From NCBI RefSeq assembly GCF_013343215.1, contig NZ_CP039143.1, positions 992,001-1,056,000 on the forward strand: a stretch of 64,000 nt of DNA. The letters run 5' to 3'. Below are positions 1 to 9,234 of the stretch, piece after piece. The position numbers were made by a program, and so were the translations under genes. Origin of the DNA: Acinetobacter sp. 10FS3-1 (lineage in GTDB: Bacteria; Pseudomonadota; Gammaproteobacteria; Pseudomonadales; Moraxellaceae). How positions within the stretch are numbered: the first letter of the stretch is position 1; each line of letters starts with the position of its first letter. The notes below the pieces were generated by a model. That model worked only from the letters and a program-made list of their open reading frames with translations. It ran no database searches and had not been told where the DNA came from.

Positions 1-1730
1 ACCGGATATTTAAACCCGCCAGTCGCGAAGTTGCCATAAATGTTCATCACTTCCATCGGTGACAGATCGACCGCACCTAAAAAGATCGATGGATAAGATG
101 GAATATCCGAGCTCACACCAAATTTTTTCAGATGATTGATAAAGGAGGATAGACCGAATTCTTGTCCTAAACGTACCGTAGACAGGTTATAGGATTGAGA
201 CAGGGCTTGTACCATCGGCACCACACCATATTCACGCCCACTATAGTTTTTAGGAGTCCAGGCTTTGCCATCACTTTGTATACTGAGCTGGCTATCCTCA
301 ATCGGGCTGGCCCAGTGATAGCGGTTAGACTCCAAAGCAGTGAGATAAATGACCGGTTTTAATAAAGAACCGACCTGACGCTTGGCATCCAGCGCACGGT
401 TAAAGCCGGTAAAATCCTGAGTAGACCCGACAGCTGCGACCAGCTCACCATTTTCAGGATGTGCCACCAAAACAGCGCCCTGTAAATCTTTCAGGCGACG
501 CGGATTAGATTTACTTAAACTGCTTACCGTATTTTTGAAACTCTCCTGAATGCGCGTTTGTGCCAGTGGATCAAGTGTCGTGAAAATCCGCAGGCCCTGA
601 TTGGTCAGATCGGCTTCCTGATAATCGGTACGCAGCTGACGACGCACAATGTCCAGAAAATCCGGGAAGCGCGCCGGACCTAAGGTCGGCTTGGCAATCA
701 CATTCAGCGGACGTGCCGTTTCAGTTTCATACTGTTCCTGAGTCAGATAACCCATGACTTGCATATTGTTCAAGACAATATCACGACGCTTTTTAGCAGC
801 TTCTGGATTACGCCACGGGTTATATAAACTCGGGCCCTGGACCAGACCGACCAGAAATGCTTGCTGGGAAATATTTAATTCACGTAGAGGAAGGCCAAAA
901 TAGAACTGTGAGGCCAGACCGTAACCATTAATAGAATAACTGCCGTTTTGGCCCAGATTTACCTCATTTAAATAGGCTTCCAGAATTTCATCTTTACTGT
1001 AGTGCAACTCAATCAGCATGGCCATAAAGGCTTCATTCACCTTACGCTTTAAGGTGCGTTCAGGGGTGAGATAGAAGTTCTTGACCAGTTGCTGGGTCAG
1101 GGTTGAACCCCCCTGACGTTTACCCCCGGTAATATTGCTGACCACCGCACGGGCAATACCACGCGGCGACACCCCATGATGATGGTAGAAGTTACGGTCT
1201 TCTGTGGCAATGAGTGCTTCAATCAGCGGTTTAGGAACCTTATTAAGCTTAATCAGAACCCGGTCTTCATTATGCTGCGGATAAATACCACCGATTAATA
1301 AAGGTTCTAAACGGGCAATTCCCGAGCTGGAAGGCTTGGTTGCACTGACATCACTGATCTGTTCGCCATTGAAGCTGACTTTTAGGACTTGTTCCGGTTC
1401 AACCCGGTCACCAAAATCAAAGCCACGGGTATGTACATATAAGATATTCCCCGTACTGACAAAGCTGCCCGATTTGGCATAGCTGTCAGAGTTTTTATAA
1501 CCTAATAGTTTTAATTCTTGCTGTACGTCCTGCTGGCTGACTGGCGCATTGACATAAACTTCCATCGGGCGTGCAAATACTTTAGCCGGAATATCCCAGC
1601 GCTGGCCTTCAAACTTGTCACGTACTATATTATCTAGACGAATCAAATAGATACTAAAAGCAACGAAGGCGGAAATGACGAGAATGGAGAAGAGTAAGGC
1701 GAGCAGACCCAGGCCACGTTCAGACTTCAT
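1..1730 (-). CDS. mrcB: Penicillin-binding protein 1b (partial, 3' end beyond window)
   Basis: Bifunctional class A PBP: polymerises glycan strands (transglycosylase) and cross-links peptides (transpeptidase) at the periplasmic face of the inner membrane. The first 576 codons are visible and the C-terminus runs off the left edge. A short cytoplasmic tail (MKSERG) and one hydrophobic anchor (about residues 7-30) are followed by a UB2H-like stretch, then the GT51 domain with ATEDRNFY and HHHGVSPRG around residues 175-190 and the QGGSTLTQQ motif. The transpeptidase domain has the catalytic SxxK motif as GSLLKP near residue 455. These motif spacings match PBP1b (MrcB) rather than PBP1a. The ATG at 1730 directly precedes the anchor. 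No frame disruption is visible in the part present. Confidence 0.93.
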   Translation of the reverse strand, partial: MKSERGLGLLALLFSILVISAFVAFSIYLIRLDNIVRDKFEGQRWDIPAKVFARPMEVYVNAPVSQQDVQQELKLLGYKNSDSYAKSGSFVSTGNILYVHTRGFDFGDRVEPEQVLKVSFNGEQISDVSATKPSSSGIARLEPLLIGGIYPQHNEDRVLIKLNKVPKPLIEALIATEDRNFYHHHGVSPRGIARAVVSNITGGKRQGGSTLTQQLVKNFYLTPERTLKRKVNEAFMAMLIELHYSKDEILEAYLNEVNLGQNGSYSINGYGLASQFYFGLPLRELNISQQAFLVGLVQGPSLYNPWRNPEAAKKRRDIVLNNMQVMGYLTQEQYETETARPLNVIAKPTLGPARFPDFLDIVRRQLRTDYQEADLTNQGLRIFTTLDPLAQTRIQESFKNTVSSLSKSNPRRLKDLQGAVLVAHPENGELVAAVGSTQDFTGFNRALDAKRQVGSLLKPVIYLTALESNRYHWASPIEDSQLSIQSDGKAWTPKNYSGREYGVVPMVQALSQSYNLSTVRLGQEFGLSSFINHLKKFGVSSDIPSYPSIFLGAVDLSPMEVMNIYGNFATGGFKYP

Positions 1731-2241
1731 AAATAATGATAAGATCCTGTGAAATTGTGCTAATCATGCGAAGCTTTTCATTATTTTGCAATAATTATTC
1801 AAGTATTGTGATTAAAATTAAAATCTAAAACCACAATTTCTCCTTAATTGGAGACTGTTGACACTGTTTATACATGCAGTGTGCTATAACTAAAACCGAG
1901 TACACCAGGCATGAAATGAGAGAAATAACCAGACTTGCCAAGTTTTATAATGAAAGCCGAGAGCGTCTTCGCTATGGCCTTTCAGAACAAACCTGTTTTT
2001 TGCTGCTATCTCGTTTATGGGGTCATGCCTTTAGCATGGCTAAATCTTTGAACTCAGGCCTGATATCAGCTAAAAAATCTTGCGCGATATCTCTCTTAAG
2101 GTCGCACACATAGATAGAGTGTCAACAGGCCTTAAATATATATCGAAGAAACGAAGACATAATCAGCCTGCTTTATAAATTGTCAACCGGGTATGGCTTA
2201 ATGTTATGATAGCGAAGATTCGTAATGGAGCGACGATACTG
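1731..2241. other. Gene-poor gap between mrcB and nadK with a decayed coding remnant
   Basis: The promoters of the divergent genes mrcB and nadK must lie here. A 79-codon forward open frame (1874-2113) has no ribosome binding site and no recognisable protein. Read on the minus strand, about 2031-2112 gives a short protein tail (…DIAQDFLADIRPEF…) closed by a stop, whose core recurs at 21369-21398. I read it as the 3' end of a decayed gene, family unknown. Confidence 0.4.
2063..2092 (-). repeat. 30-bp dispersed repeat, copy 1 (mate at 21369-21398)
   Basis: The 30 bases here match 21369-21398 with a single mismatch (C at 2085, A at 21391). In both copies the minus strand reads DI(A/S)QDFLADIR in an open tail followed shortly by a stop. 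Both therefore look like leftover 3' ends of related genes rather than regulatory repeats. The parent family was not recognised. Confidence 0.6.
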
Positions 2242-3144
2242 GTGCAAATTTCCCATAAGACATTTCGAAATATCGGGTTAATAGGACGTCCTGATAAATC
2301 ATCTGTGGTTGAAACCTTATGTCTTATCCATGATCATCTACTGAACCTCGGTCTGCATCCGGTATTTGATGCTGACACTGCTGAGCTGGTGCCTTATCAG
2401 AATACGCAAACGGTTAGCCGGGCCTTACTGGGTGAAGTGGTCGATCTGGTGATTGTGGTAGGCGGTGATGGTTCACTGCTGCATGCAGCACGTGCACTGG
2501 TCAAGTACAATACCCCGGTCATCGGAGTAAACCGTGGACGTTTGGGTTTTCTCACTGATATCAAGCCTACAGAAGTGATCTTTAAGCTGGATCAGGTGTT
2601 AAAAGGGGATTTTCAGACCGAACGCCGTTTTCTGCTAGAAGTGGAAATCCGCTCCAAAGGCGAAATTATTTACGATGCCATTGCCCTGAATGATATTGTT
2701 TTACACTCGGGTAAGTCGGTACATATGATCGATTTTGAGCTGAATATTGATGGACAGTATGTCTACCGTCAGCACAGTGATGGCTTGATCGTAGCGACTC
2801 CAACCGGCTCAACTGCTTATGCCTTGTCTGGTGGTGGACCCATTTTGAATCCAAGTATGGATGCCATTGTGTTAGTGCCCATGCATCCACATACTTTATC
2901 TTCCCGACCGATTGTGGTGGGGGGGCATAGCGAAGTGAAATTACTAATTCGTGAAAATCGCGTACTGCCGATGGTAAGTGCGGATGGACAACACAGCGTG
3001 TCTTTGAATATTGACGATAGCGTCCATATTCGTAAGCATCCATTTAAACTGAATCTTCTGCATCCACCAGGTTATGACTTCTATAATGCGTGTCGAACCA
3101 AACTGGGCTGGAACCAGGACTTTGATTATTTTAAGCAGGATTAA
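2242..3144 (+). CDS. nadK: NAD kinase
   Basis: Phosphorylates NAD to NADP in the cytoplasm using ATP. The diagnostic VVGGDGSLLHAAR motif (GGDG, nucleotide binding) is near residue 60-70. The second conserved block DGLIVATPTGSTAYALSGGGP follows in the C-terminal half. The GTG at 2242 is preferred as start: it begins the usual family N-terminus (QISHKTFRNIGLIG) and has GGAG at 2227-2230. An in-frame ATG at 2206 would add 12 residues unlike the family. The product is 300 residues, the normal size. The stop is 2 bp before the next gene, so the two are probably co-transcribed. Confidence 0.95.
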   Translation: MQISHKTFRNIGLIGRPDKSSVVETLCLIHDHLLNLGLHPVFDADTAELVPYQNTQTVSRALLGEVVDLVIVVGGDGSLLHAARALVKYNTPVIGVNRGRLGFLTDIKPTEVIFKLDQVLKGDFQTERRFLLEVEIRSKGEIIYDAIALNDIVLHSGKSVHMIDFELNIDGQYVYRQHSDGLIVATPTGSTAYALSGGGPILNPSMDAIVLVPMHPHTLSSRPIVVGGHSEVKLLIRENRVLPMVSADGQHSVSLNIDDSVHIRKHPFKLNLLHPPGYDFYNACRTKLGWNQDFDYFKQD

Positions 3145-3146
3145 AC

Positions 3147-3419
3147 ATGAATATTGAACAAATGCTTGCCGTACTCAATCCTGAAATTGTTGAGCGCCTG
3201 AGAACAGCAATTGAGATTGGAAAATGGCCAAATGGTGTGGCATTAACCGAAGAACAGCGCCAGACCTGTATGCAAGCCGTCTATGCCTGGGAAATTAAGC
3301 ATCTGCCGGAAACTGAACGTAGTGGCTATATTGACCGCGGGACCAAAGAGGAAGGTGAGCAATGTGATGATGATCATCACAAAAATGAACCAGAATTCAA
3401 GCCGATCCGTTTTGTATAA
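3147..3419 (+). CDS. DUF1315 (YeaC-like) family protein
   Basis: A 90-residue cytoplasmic protein of the small conserved DUF1315/YeaC family, function unknown. Family features are the N-terminal MNIEQMLAVLNPEIVERLR, the basic/aromatic GKWPNGVALTEEQ segment and the C-terminal EFKPIRF tail. It starts 2 bp after nadK, suggesting translational coupling, and is followed by a strong terminator. A GAGCAA…GATGATGATCATCACAAA stretch makes the protein locally Asp/His rich, but no metal role can be claimed from this. Confidence 0.8.
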   Translation: MNIEQMLAVLNPEIVERLRTAIEIGKWPNGVALTEEQRQTCMQAVYAWEIKHLPETERSGYIDRGTKEEGEQCDDDHHKNEPEFKPIRFV

Positions 3420-3453
3420 TCTGGCCCGACATTTTAAAGAAGTGTTGAAAACT

Positions 3454-3486
3454 AAAAAAGCATTGTGATGTTCACAATGCTTTTTT
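3454..3486 (+). terminator. Rho-independent terminator of nadK-DUF1315
   Basis: A 9-bp stem, GCATTGTGA (3460-3468) with TCACAATGC (3472-3480), has a 3-nt loop and is followed by six T. Confidence 0.9.
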
Positions 3487-4034
3487 CATGGGCGCAGAAA
3501 TCCAGACTTAACTTTCCATGCAAGATGTTGACCGGCTGCCCATCTTCAAACTGGCTAATCTCATCAGCTAATTCAAAGTTCAGATGATTGTCATAATAAT
3601 TCAGCTCTTCCTGCTCCAGGTCGTCTTTATCCAGAAATGGACGGGCACTGCCTTACAGCTTATGCAGGAGCTGCTCGGCATCAGGCTAGAGTATCAAAAT
3701 TTTGCTGCCTGTAAGCAGCCGCAATTTCGGCCAGAGGATACTGAATAAAAAAATGCTGATTGTTTCGTCAAGATGATTGGAATTTATCAGGGTGTGCTGA
3801 AGGGGAAGCCGTACCTGATGTTCTTTGCTCGTTAGAGTATTCATGAGAAGGTCATAAACAGGATCTTCAACTCACAATTTATTTTGAGCTGAATAATGGG
3901 GCGGCCGAAAGATCAACTTACCGGCGAACCTGCTGCTGTTTCTATACGTTGGCATCACACTTTATGTCAGCCGGTTCAGATTACAGCAGAGGCTTAGCAT
4001 ACGAGCCGATTCGCCGTTAAATTAAGGAAAAACT
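3487..4034 (-). pseudogene. Decayed protein-coding remnant, family not recognised
   Basis: No intact frame spans this interval, but the minus strand carries protein-like blocks in different frames. One block starts around 3842 with MNTLTSKEHQVRLPL and continues into FQYPLAEIAAAYRQQNFDTL. After interrupting stops and frame changes, a second block reads ARPFLDKDDLEQEELNYYDN and then FEDGQPVNILHGKL towards 3490. The pattern is that of a single gene broken by several frameshifts and stops. The blocks have typical Acinetobacter composition, but I could not assign a family. Confidence 0.5.
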
Positions 4035-5036
4035 TTATAGTGGATGGCGCTGCGCCCACAGAGTTTTCGCTTGCTGCATAGCGGCCGCATAGCTGTCACA
4101 TACACCCATGGTATAGAGCGCAATCCCCATGGTTTCAGTCACCGCCATTTCCCCATAGTCATGCTGCTCCCTGCCCTCCCAAACTGCTTTGAAAACCTCC
4201 AGATCCAGCTCTTCCTCAGTTGGACTGCGGTTATCAGTCAATTTAGGCAATTCATGCTCATAAAGTTCGCCATTTTTAATCCCGCAGATTAAAGTTCTGG
4301 CATCCGGATTGCGTTCGAACTCGCCCCCTTCACCTTTAATGACCGCACTGTTTTGATAGCCCAGTTTAAATGCAGCCTGTTGATGTGAACTGCGATAAGC
4401 CGGGTGGAAAATAGCCTGTAAAGTGGCTTTGGCGTTAAAGGGATTGATCAGACGTGCCAAAGTATGAATCGGGGAGCGTAGGCCCATAATATTACGTAAT
4501 GCAATTAAATCGGCCAGAATCGGTGAAATAACCTCGAGGGGGAGATAAGCAAAATGCTGTTGCTGAAGCTGTTGCTCCACGTCCTGATCATCCTGACAGA
4601 TTGGATAGCCTAAGTAAGTCAGGACTTGCTCAGTATAGATCCGGTTCATTGTATGCCCGGAAGCACCATGCATGACTATCTTGTAGCCATGTTTGGCCAA
4701 AGTTAAGGCAGACAGAATAAACCACGGATAATGCTTGCGCTTACCTGCATAAGAGGACCAGTCCAGATCAACTTCCAAGGCTTTAAAGTGAAGCTGATCA
4801 CGAGTGGCCTTTACAAATCCGGCCAGCTCATCTACCGATTCTTCTTTGACCCGAAGCAACATTAAGAAGGCTCCCAGTTGAACATCCAGTACTTCATCTT
4901 TCAAAATCATGCTAAAAGCCTGATAGGCTTCTTCATAACTTAAAGAGCGTGCGCCATTTTTTCCTTTCCCAATAATCCGTACAAACTGGGCAAAAGGATG
5001 TTCAAAATCTTTATAAATATTTCTTTTGCTATTCAT
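4035..5036 (-). CDS. ybiB: TrpD2/YbiB-type glycosyl transferase family protein
   Basis: A 333-residue homologue of anthranilate phosphoribosyltransferase, of the TrpD2/YbiB branch, which is not the tryptophan enzyme. It has the N-terminal helical domain (LSYEEAYQAFSMIL…DVQLGAFLMLLRVKEES) and the TrpD core with HGASGHTMNR, LRNIMGLRSPIHTLARLINP and VIKGEGGEFERNP. In TrpD the first glycine-rich loop is GTGGD. Here the equivalent region (YAGKRKHYPWF) lacks it, as in YbiB, which has been described as a DNA-binding protein. It is monocistronic with no trp genes nearby, and a tryptophan role is unlikely. Confidence 0.8.
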   Translation of the reverse strand: MNSKRNIYKDFEHPFAQFVRIIGKGKNGARSLSYEEAYQAFSMILKDEVLDVQLGAFLMLLRVKEESVDELAGFVKATRDQLHFKALEVDLDWSSYAGKRKHYPWFILSALTLAKHGYKIVMHGASGHTMNRIYTEQVLTYLGYPICQDDQDVEQQLQQQHFAYLPLEVISPILADLIALRNIMGLRSPIHTLARLINPFNAKATLQAIFHPAYRSSHQQAAFKLGYQNSAVIKGEGGEFERNPDARTLICGIKNGELYEHELPKLTDNRSPTEEELDLEVFKAVWEGREQHDYGEMAVTETMGIALYTMGVCDSYAAAMQQAKTLWAQRHPL

Positions 5037-5464
5037 AACTTACTCGGCATGCCCTGAAAAATGATCATTAAGATAAAGAATATGTCAACTCATCTGGAGA
5101 TGGATTTCAGTATACGATAAACCGGAATATATAGTTCACTATCGACTAAGGTCTAATTGGGTCTCGCCCAAAAAGTGACCAAATGTGTATTTACCTCTAC
5201 ACATTCAGGCTAATTATTCGGTAAAATTTAACCAATCCTTAGAGTGTGTTTAATTTTTCTTAATCTCTTTCTCCCGTTCTCATACTTTCGTCGGATGCTA
5301 AGCATCAGATGAGAGCATTGGCGTTTCACAATTGTGAAACGCTATTTTGACTGAATGAATATTTGGTTGAATTTCACTCTTTTGCCAGAGGGGGCAGGTC
5401 GTGCGCTTAAAAAAGTGCATTTTTTTGTTTGTTTTTATTGAAACATCGTTCAAGTAGATTTGTT
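5037..5464. other. Intergenic control region before dctA
   Basis: No coding frame is evident. The region contains a perfect 22-bp palindrome at 5321-5342 and AT-rich sequence up to the dctA start. It separates the divergent ybiB-like gene and dctA, so both promoters must lie here. Confidence 0.5.
5321..5342. promoter_or_regulatory. Perfect 22-bp palindrome upstream of dctA
   Basis: GCGTTTCACAA at 5321-5331 is followed immediately by its exact reverse complement (5332-5342). No T-run follows, so it is a poor terminator. A spacerless perfect inverted repeat 120 bp upstream of a transporter is more like an operator for a dimeric regulator. The regulator is not identifiable. Confidence 0.5.
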
Positions 5465-6808
5465 ATGGCGAAACAACCAATTTATAAATCACTTTATTTC
5501 CAAGTGATTGTAGCCATTATCGCAGGTATTTTGGTAGGACATTTTTCACCAAGTGGTACACAAATCATCAATGGCGTAGAACAGTATGTTCCGGGCCTGG
5601 GTGAGCAGCTAAAACCTTTAGGTGATGCATTTATTCGTTTGATCAAAATGATCATTGCACCCGTGATTTTCTGTACGGTCGTGAGTGGTATTGCGGGTAT
5701 GGAAAGCATGAAGTCAGTCGGTAGAACCGGTGGGGTTGCTTTACTTTACTTTGAAATCGTATCGACCATTGCACTGATTATTGGTCTGCTGGTGATTAAT
5801 ATTGCCAAGCCGGGTGTGGGCATGAACGTTGATCCTGCCTCACTTGATAGCAGTGGGATTAGTAAATATGTAGCCTCAGGTGAGTCGCAGTCTACCATCG
5901 ACTTCCTGATGAATATTATTCCAAATACAGTCGTAGGTGCATTTGCAGAAGGCGAAATTTTACAGGTTCTGTTATTTGCCATCATGTTCGGTTTTGCATT
6001 GCATAAACTGGGCACCCAAGGCAAGCCAGTCCTGAAATTCATTGATCAGATCTCGCATGTATTCTTTAACATCGTGAATATGGTGATGAAGCTTGCTCCA
6101 CTTGGTGCTTTCGGTGCGATGGCTTTTACCATCGGTAAATACGGCATCAGTTCACTGGCGCAGTTGGCACAGCTGATTATTTGTTTCTATATTACCTGTC
6201 TCCTGTTTATCTTTATTATTCTAGGTACGATTGCACGTATTGGCGGCTTTAGCATCATGAAAATGATCCGTCTGATCCGTGAAGAGCTGCTCATTGTTCT
6301 GGGAACGTCATCTTCAGAATCGGTGCTGCCACGTATGCTGAAAAAACTCGAGCTGGCAGGTGCAGAAAAATCTGTGGTGGGTCTGGTTATTCCAACAGGT
6401 TATTCGTTTAACCTGGATGGAACCTCAATCTACCTGACCATGGCGGCAATCTTCATTGCGCAAGCGACCAATACCCAGCTGGATCTTTCACATCAGATCA
6501 CTTTGCTGCTGGTACTCTTGATTTCATCAAAAGGTGCAGCAGGGGTCACAGGTTCCGGCTTTATTGTTATGGCTGCAACGCTGTCTGCGGTAGGTCATAT
6601 CCCAGTTGCCGGTCTGGCCTTAATCCTGGGTATTGACCGCTTTATGTCTGAAGCACGTGCCTTGACCAACCTGGTGGGTAACTCTCTGGCAACTTTAATG
6701 GTTGCAAAATGGGTGGGCCAGCTGGATAAAGAAAAACTGGATTGGGCGCTGGCAAATCCGGCTGAAATTGATAAACAAATGCTACAGGACGGCCCACAAG
6801 CAAATTAA
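5465..6808 (+). CDS. dctA: C4-dicarboxylate/proton symporter
   Basis: Inner-membrane DAACS-family carrier for succinate, fumarate and malate. The 447-residue protein follows E. coli DctA almost block for block: [11 protein letters not shown] at the N-terminus, the [23 protein letters not shown] helix, the serine-rich re-entrant loop [13 protein letters not shown] and the substrate loop [17 protein letters not shown]. The ATG at 5465 gives the family N-terminus. A TTG 36 bases upstream would add residues not found in the family. A strong terminator follows directly. Glutamate transporters of the same superfamily are the alternative, but the block identity favours DctA. Confidence 0.93.
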   Translation: MAKQPIYKSLYFQVIVAIIAGILVGHFSPSGTQIINGVEQYVPGLGEQLKPLGDAFIRLIKMIIAPVIFCTVVSGIAGMESMKSVGRTGGVALLYFEIVSTIALIIGLLVINIAKPGVGMNVDPASLDSSGISKYVASGESQSTIDFLMNIIPNTVVGAFAEGEILQVLLFAIMFGFALHKLGTQGKPVLKFIDQISHVFFNIVNMVMKLAPLGAFGAMAFTIGKYGISSLAQLAQLIICFYITCLLFIFIILGTIARIGGFSIMKMIRLIREELLIVLGTSSSESVLPRMLKKLELAGAEKSVVGLVIPTGYSFNLDGTSIYLTMAAIFIAQATNTQLDLSHQITLLLVLLISSKGAAGVTGSGFIVMAATLSAVGHIPVAGLALILGIDRFMSEARALTNLVGNSLATLMVAKWVGQLDKEKLDWALANPAEIDKQMLQDGPQAN

Positions 6809-6824
6809 TGCGCTGTCTGGATAG

Positions 6825-6852
6825 AAAAGGAAGCTACGGCTTCCTTTTTTTA
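6825..6852 (+). terminator. Terminator of dctA
   Basis: AAGGAAGC and GCTTCCTT arms around a TACG loop are followed by a T-run. Confidence 0.85.
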
Positions 6853-6971
6853 TGGGAAAAACTTATTGACTCAGGAGTTTGGGAAAAAGTCAGCTTCAGC
6901 ACATGACAGTGGCTTTAAAAATAGCTAGTCTGTGCTCGGGATATAATGATAAACGCCATAAGGATAAAAGA

Positions 6972-8114
6972 ATGCTGGCCTATGATGCTGACCTAGAATT
7001 ATTTCGCGATAACTTTAAACGTTTTATGAATGAACATGTTGCCCCGCATTATGCGCAATGGGAGCGCGAAGGCATGATACCGCGTTCTGTCTGGCATGCG
7101 ATGGGCGAAAATGGTTTCCTGTGCGTAGATGTGCCGGAAGAGTATGGCGGTTATGGAGTGCCGACGCATTATTCCCTGATGCTGATTGAAGAGTCTGCAC
7201 GGGCAGGCTATAGCGCAATTTCCACCGGGTTGTCGTGTCATTCAGATATTGCTGCGCCTTATATTCTGCATATTGGATCAGAAGAACAGAAAAAATACTG
7301 GTTACCTAAAATGGTGACGGGAGAAGTGGTGGGTGCCATTGGAATGACCGAACCGGGTGCCGGCTCAGACTTGCAAGCCATACGTACGCATGCGATTTTG
7401 CAAGATGATCATTATTTATTAAATGGTTCCAAAACCTTTATTTCAAACGGGCAACATGCAGATCTGGTGGTGCTGGCGGTAAAAACCGACCCGCAGGCAC
7501 GTGCGAAAGGAGTCTCACTGCTATTAGTCGATACCCATCTGGAGGGCTTTAAAAAAGGCACCAATCTGGAAAAAATTGGTTTGCATTCTCAGGATACTTC
7601 AGAGCTGTTCTTTGATCAGGTCAAAGTGCCCAAAGATCAGTTGCTGGGCCAGCCGGGTCAGGGTTTTGCCTATTTAATGCAGGAATTGCCACGTGAACGT
7701 ACTGCCATTGCAGCAACTGCCTTGGGTGCAATACGCGGTTCTATTGATGTCACCACACAATATGTCAAAGAGCGTCAGGCTTTTGGTCAGGCTATTGCCC
7801 AGTTCCAGAATACCCGTTTTGTACTGGCTCAGGCCAAAATTGATGAGCTGGCAACTGCTGCATTCTATAATCAGAATGTCGAGCTTTATATGCAGGGCAA
7901 ACTGGATGTTGAAACCGCAGCAGCCTTAAAAAGCTTCTCGACCGATATGCAGATGAAAGTTGCTGATAATCTGCTTCAGTTGTTCGGTGGTTATGGCTAT
8001 ATGACGGAATATCCAATTTCCCGTTTCTTTGTGGATGCGCGTATTCAGCGAATCTATGGGGGTACCAATGAAATTATGAAGGAAATTGTGGCACGAGGTC
8101 TGCTAGGACGGTAA
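6972..8114 (+). CDS. Acyl-CoA dehydrogenase, long-chain (LCAD)-like
   Basis: FAD-dependent alpha,beta-dehydrogenation of acyl-CoA, passing electrons to ETF, in fatty-acid beta-oxidation. The three acyl-CoA dehydrogenase domains are present. Motifs include GAIGMTEPGAGSDLQAIRT (FAD/substrate) and the C-terminal LFGGYGYMTEYPISRFF. The end reads IYGGTNEIMKEI, so the position of the MCAD catalytic Glu is Gly, as in LCAD. The QELPRERTAIAA segment carries the Glu used as base in LCAD/IVD-type enzymes. The ATG at 6972, with AGGA just upstream, gives 380 residues. An upstream in-frame extension to 6879 has no family support. It stands alone, with its own terminator. Confidence 0.88.
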   Translation: MLAYDADLELFRDNFKRFMNEHVAPHYAQWEREGMIPRSVWHAMGENGFLCVDVPEEYGGYGVPTHYSLMLIEESARAGYSAISTGLSCHSDIAAPYILHIGSEEQKKYWLPKMVTGEVVGAIGMTEPGAGSDLQAIRTHAILQDDHYLLNGSKTFISNGQHADLVVLAVKTDPQARAKGVSLLLVDTHLEGFKKGTNLEKIGLHSQDTSELFFDQVKVPKDQLLGQPGQGFAYLMQELPRERTAIAATALGAIRGSIDVTTQYVKERQAFGQAIAQFQNTRFVLAQAKIDELATAAFYNQNVELYMQGKLDVETAAALKSFSTDMQMKVADNLLQLFGGYGYMTEYPISRFFVDARIQRIYGGTNEIMKEIVARGLLGR

Positions 8115-8123
8115 GTTTCAAGT

Positions 8124-8153
8124 AAAAAAGAGTTCGTTATGAACTCTTTTTTT
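8124..8153 (+). terminator. Terminator of acyl-CoA dehydrogenase gene
   Basis: AAAAAAGAGTTC and GAACTCTTTTTT arms surround a short loop, with a T-run. Confidence 0.88.
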
Positions 8154-8226
8154 ACAGGGGAAATATTTAAAAATCCAAGGAGAAAACAGGATGTAAAAAT
8201 CTGGAAAGTATCAATATATTATTGTT

Positions 8227-8754
8227 TTAAGATTTAAGTACATTCAGGCATTCGTGAATAAAAATAGGCAAGTCGTTGGGAACTCGTGATGAAATCAGCT
8301 GATTATTATCGTTGACCAGTTCGGCATCATAATAGGTTGCTCCTGCATACTGTACGCGCAGTGCATGGGCACGGATACTGGTAATCATCCGGTTTTTTAA
8401 TACATCGGCTTCACTGAGTAATAATGAAGCATCGCACAGACTAAAAATGGTTTTTCTGGCCTGATTAAAAGCCTGAATAAAATGCAGCACCCGAACATCA
8501 TGGGCCAGTGCAAGCGGAGACTCACCCCCTGGAATGAGTAAAGCATCAAAATCATCAATACTGATCTGTTCAATACTACGGTCAATAGTAACGGCTAGAC
8601 CACCATGCAAGCCATAAACCACCTTGCCTGCACGTAGTTCAATATTGCAGATAGTATGCTGGGCTGCGCGTAAGGCTTCCACAGGTTCCAGATATTCCTG
8701 ATCATCAAAATTGTTCGTCACCAGTACAGCTATTCTTTTTGGCATGATAAACAC
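8227..8754 (-). CDS. DJ-1/PfpI family protein with altered nucleophile motif
   Basis: A 175-residue single-domain member of the DJ-1/PfpI (class I glutamine amidotransferase-like) superfamily, which includes deglycases, chaperones and stress proteins. Visible are the N-terminal strand RIAVLVTNNFDDQEYLEP, the DALLIPGGESPLALA loop and the nucleophile elbow. The elbow reads SLCDASLLLSEAD: the cysteine is kept, but the His-Gly that normally follows it (CHG) is Asp-Ala. Catalysis by the usual Cys-His pair is therefore doubtful. The first ATG (8754) and the third codon-like Met at 8745 are both possible starts. It is transcribed convergently with the acyl-CoA dehydrogenase gene. Confidence 0.8.
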   Translation of the reverse strand: MFIMPKRIAVLVTNNFDDQEYLEPVEALRAAQHTICNIELRAGKVVYGLHGGLAVTIDRSIEQISIDDFDALLIPGGESPLALAHDVRVLHFIQAFNQARKTIFSLCDASLLLSEADVLKNRMITSIRAHALRVQYAGATYYDAELVNDNNQLISSRVPNDLPIFIHECLNVLKS

Positions 8755-9234
8755 CCCAATCCTCGTTTCAAATCAGACTAGCGACTTAAGGTTAAAAAAA
8801 CGTCTCTGCTTTGTAAGCGATCAGTATTTTACTGTAAAAAAGTTAAGCTAAATCAAGCAAAAGTGGGTAAATACCTTGATGAGCATGTGCTTAATATTGT
8901 GAACAGTCCAGCAAGTCACTGGGGCAGGAATGGGGGAGGTGAGTTTGCTTTATTTTTAATTTTCTTATGCTTAAAAAAGTTATCAAGATTCAGAAATAGT
9001 GATATTTCATCTTGCTTAAAATCAGTTAAGATGGGCAGACCAAATTTACAATTTAATAATGTAAATGCGGTGAAAAGGCTGCCATGAGTGTTACCAGATA
9101 TGACGAAAACCGATAAGCGGTTAAAAACAAATGACTGTTTTTAAAACTTAATCCAATAAAGTTATATTGCGTAACATTTGCAGCTGACTATTGTTATACT
9201 GGAACAGATAAGGTTTATGAAGGGCGATATAATA
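8755..9234. other. Intergenic region before pheA
   Basis: A forward open frame at 8863-9087 has unusual composition, no ribosome binding site and no recognisable domain, so it is not called. The pheA promoter candidate lies at the right end of this interval. Confidence 0.5.
9192..9200 (+). promoter_or_regulatory. Extended -10 promoter element of pheA
   Basis: TGT followed by TATACT (9195-9200) is a good extended -10. Transcription starting near 9207 would still include the ATG at 9235 but not an upstream in-frame start at 9178. This supports the shorter pheA. Confidence 0.45.

Noticed and set aside
1874..2113. 79-codon forward open frame between mrcB and nadK
   Set aside because: No ribosome binding site and no protein-like features. 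Its 3' part is antisense to a coding relic shared with 21369-21398.
8863..9087. 74-codon frame upstream of pheA
   Set aside because: Unusual composition, no start signals and no recognisable motif. It probably overlaps promoter DNA.
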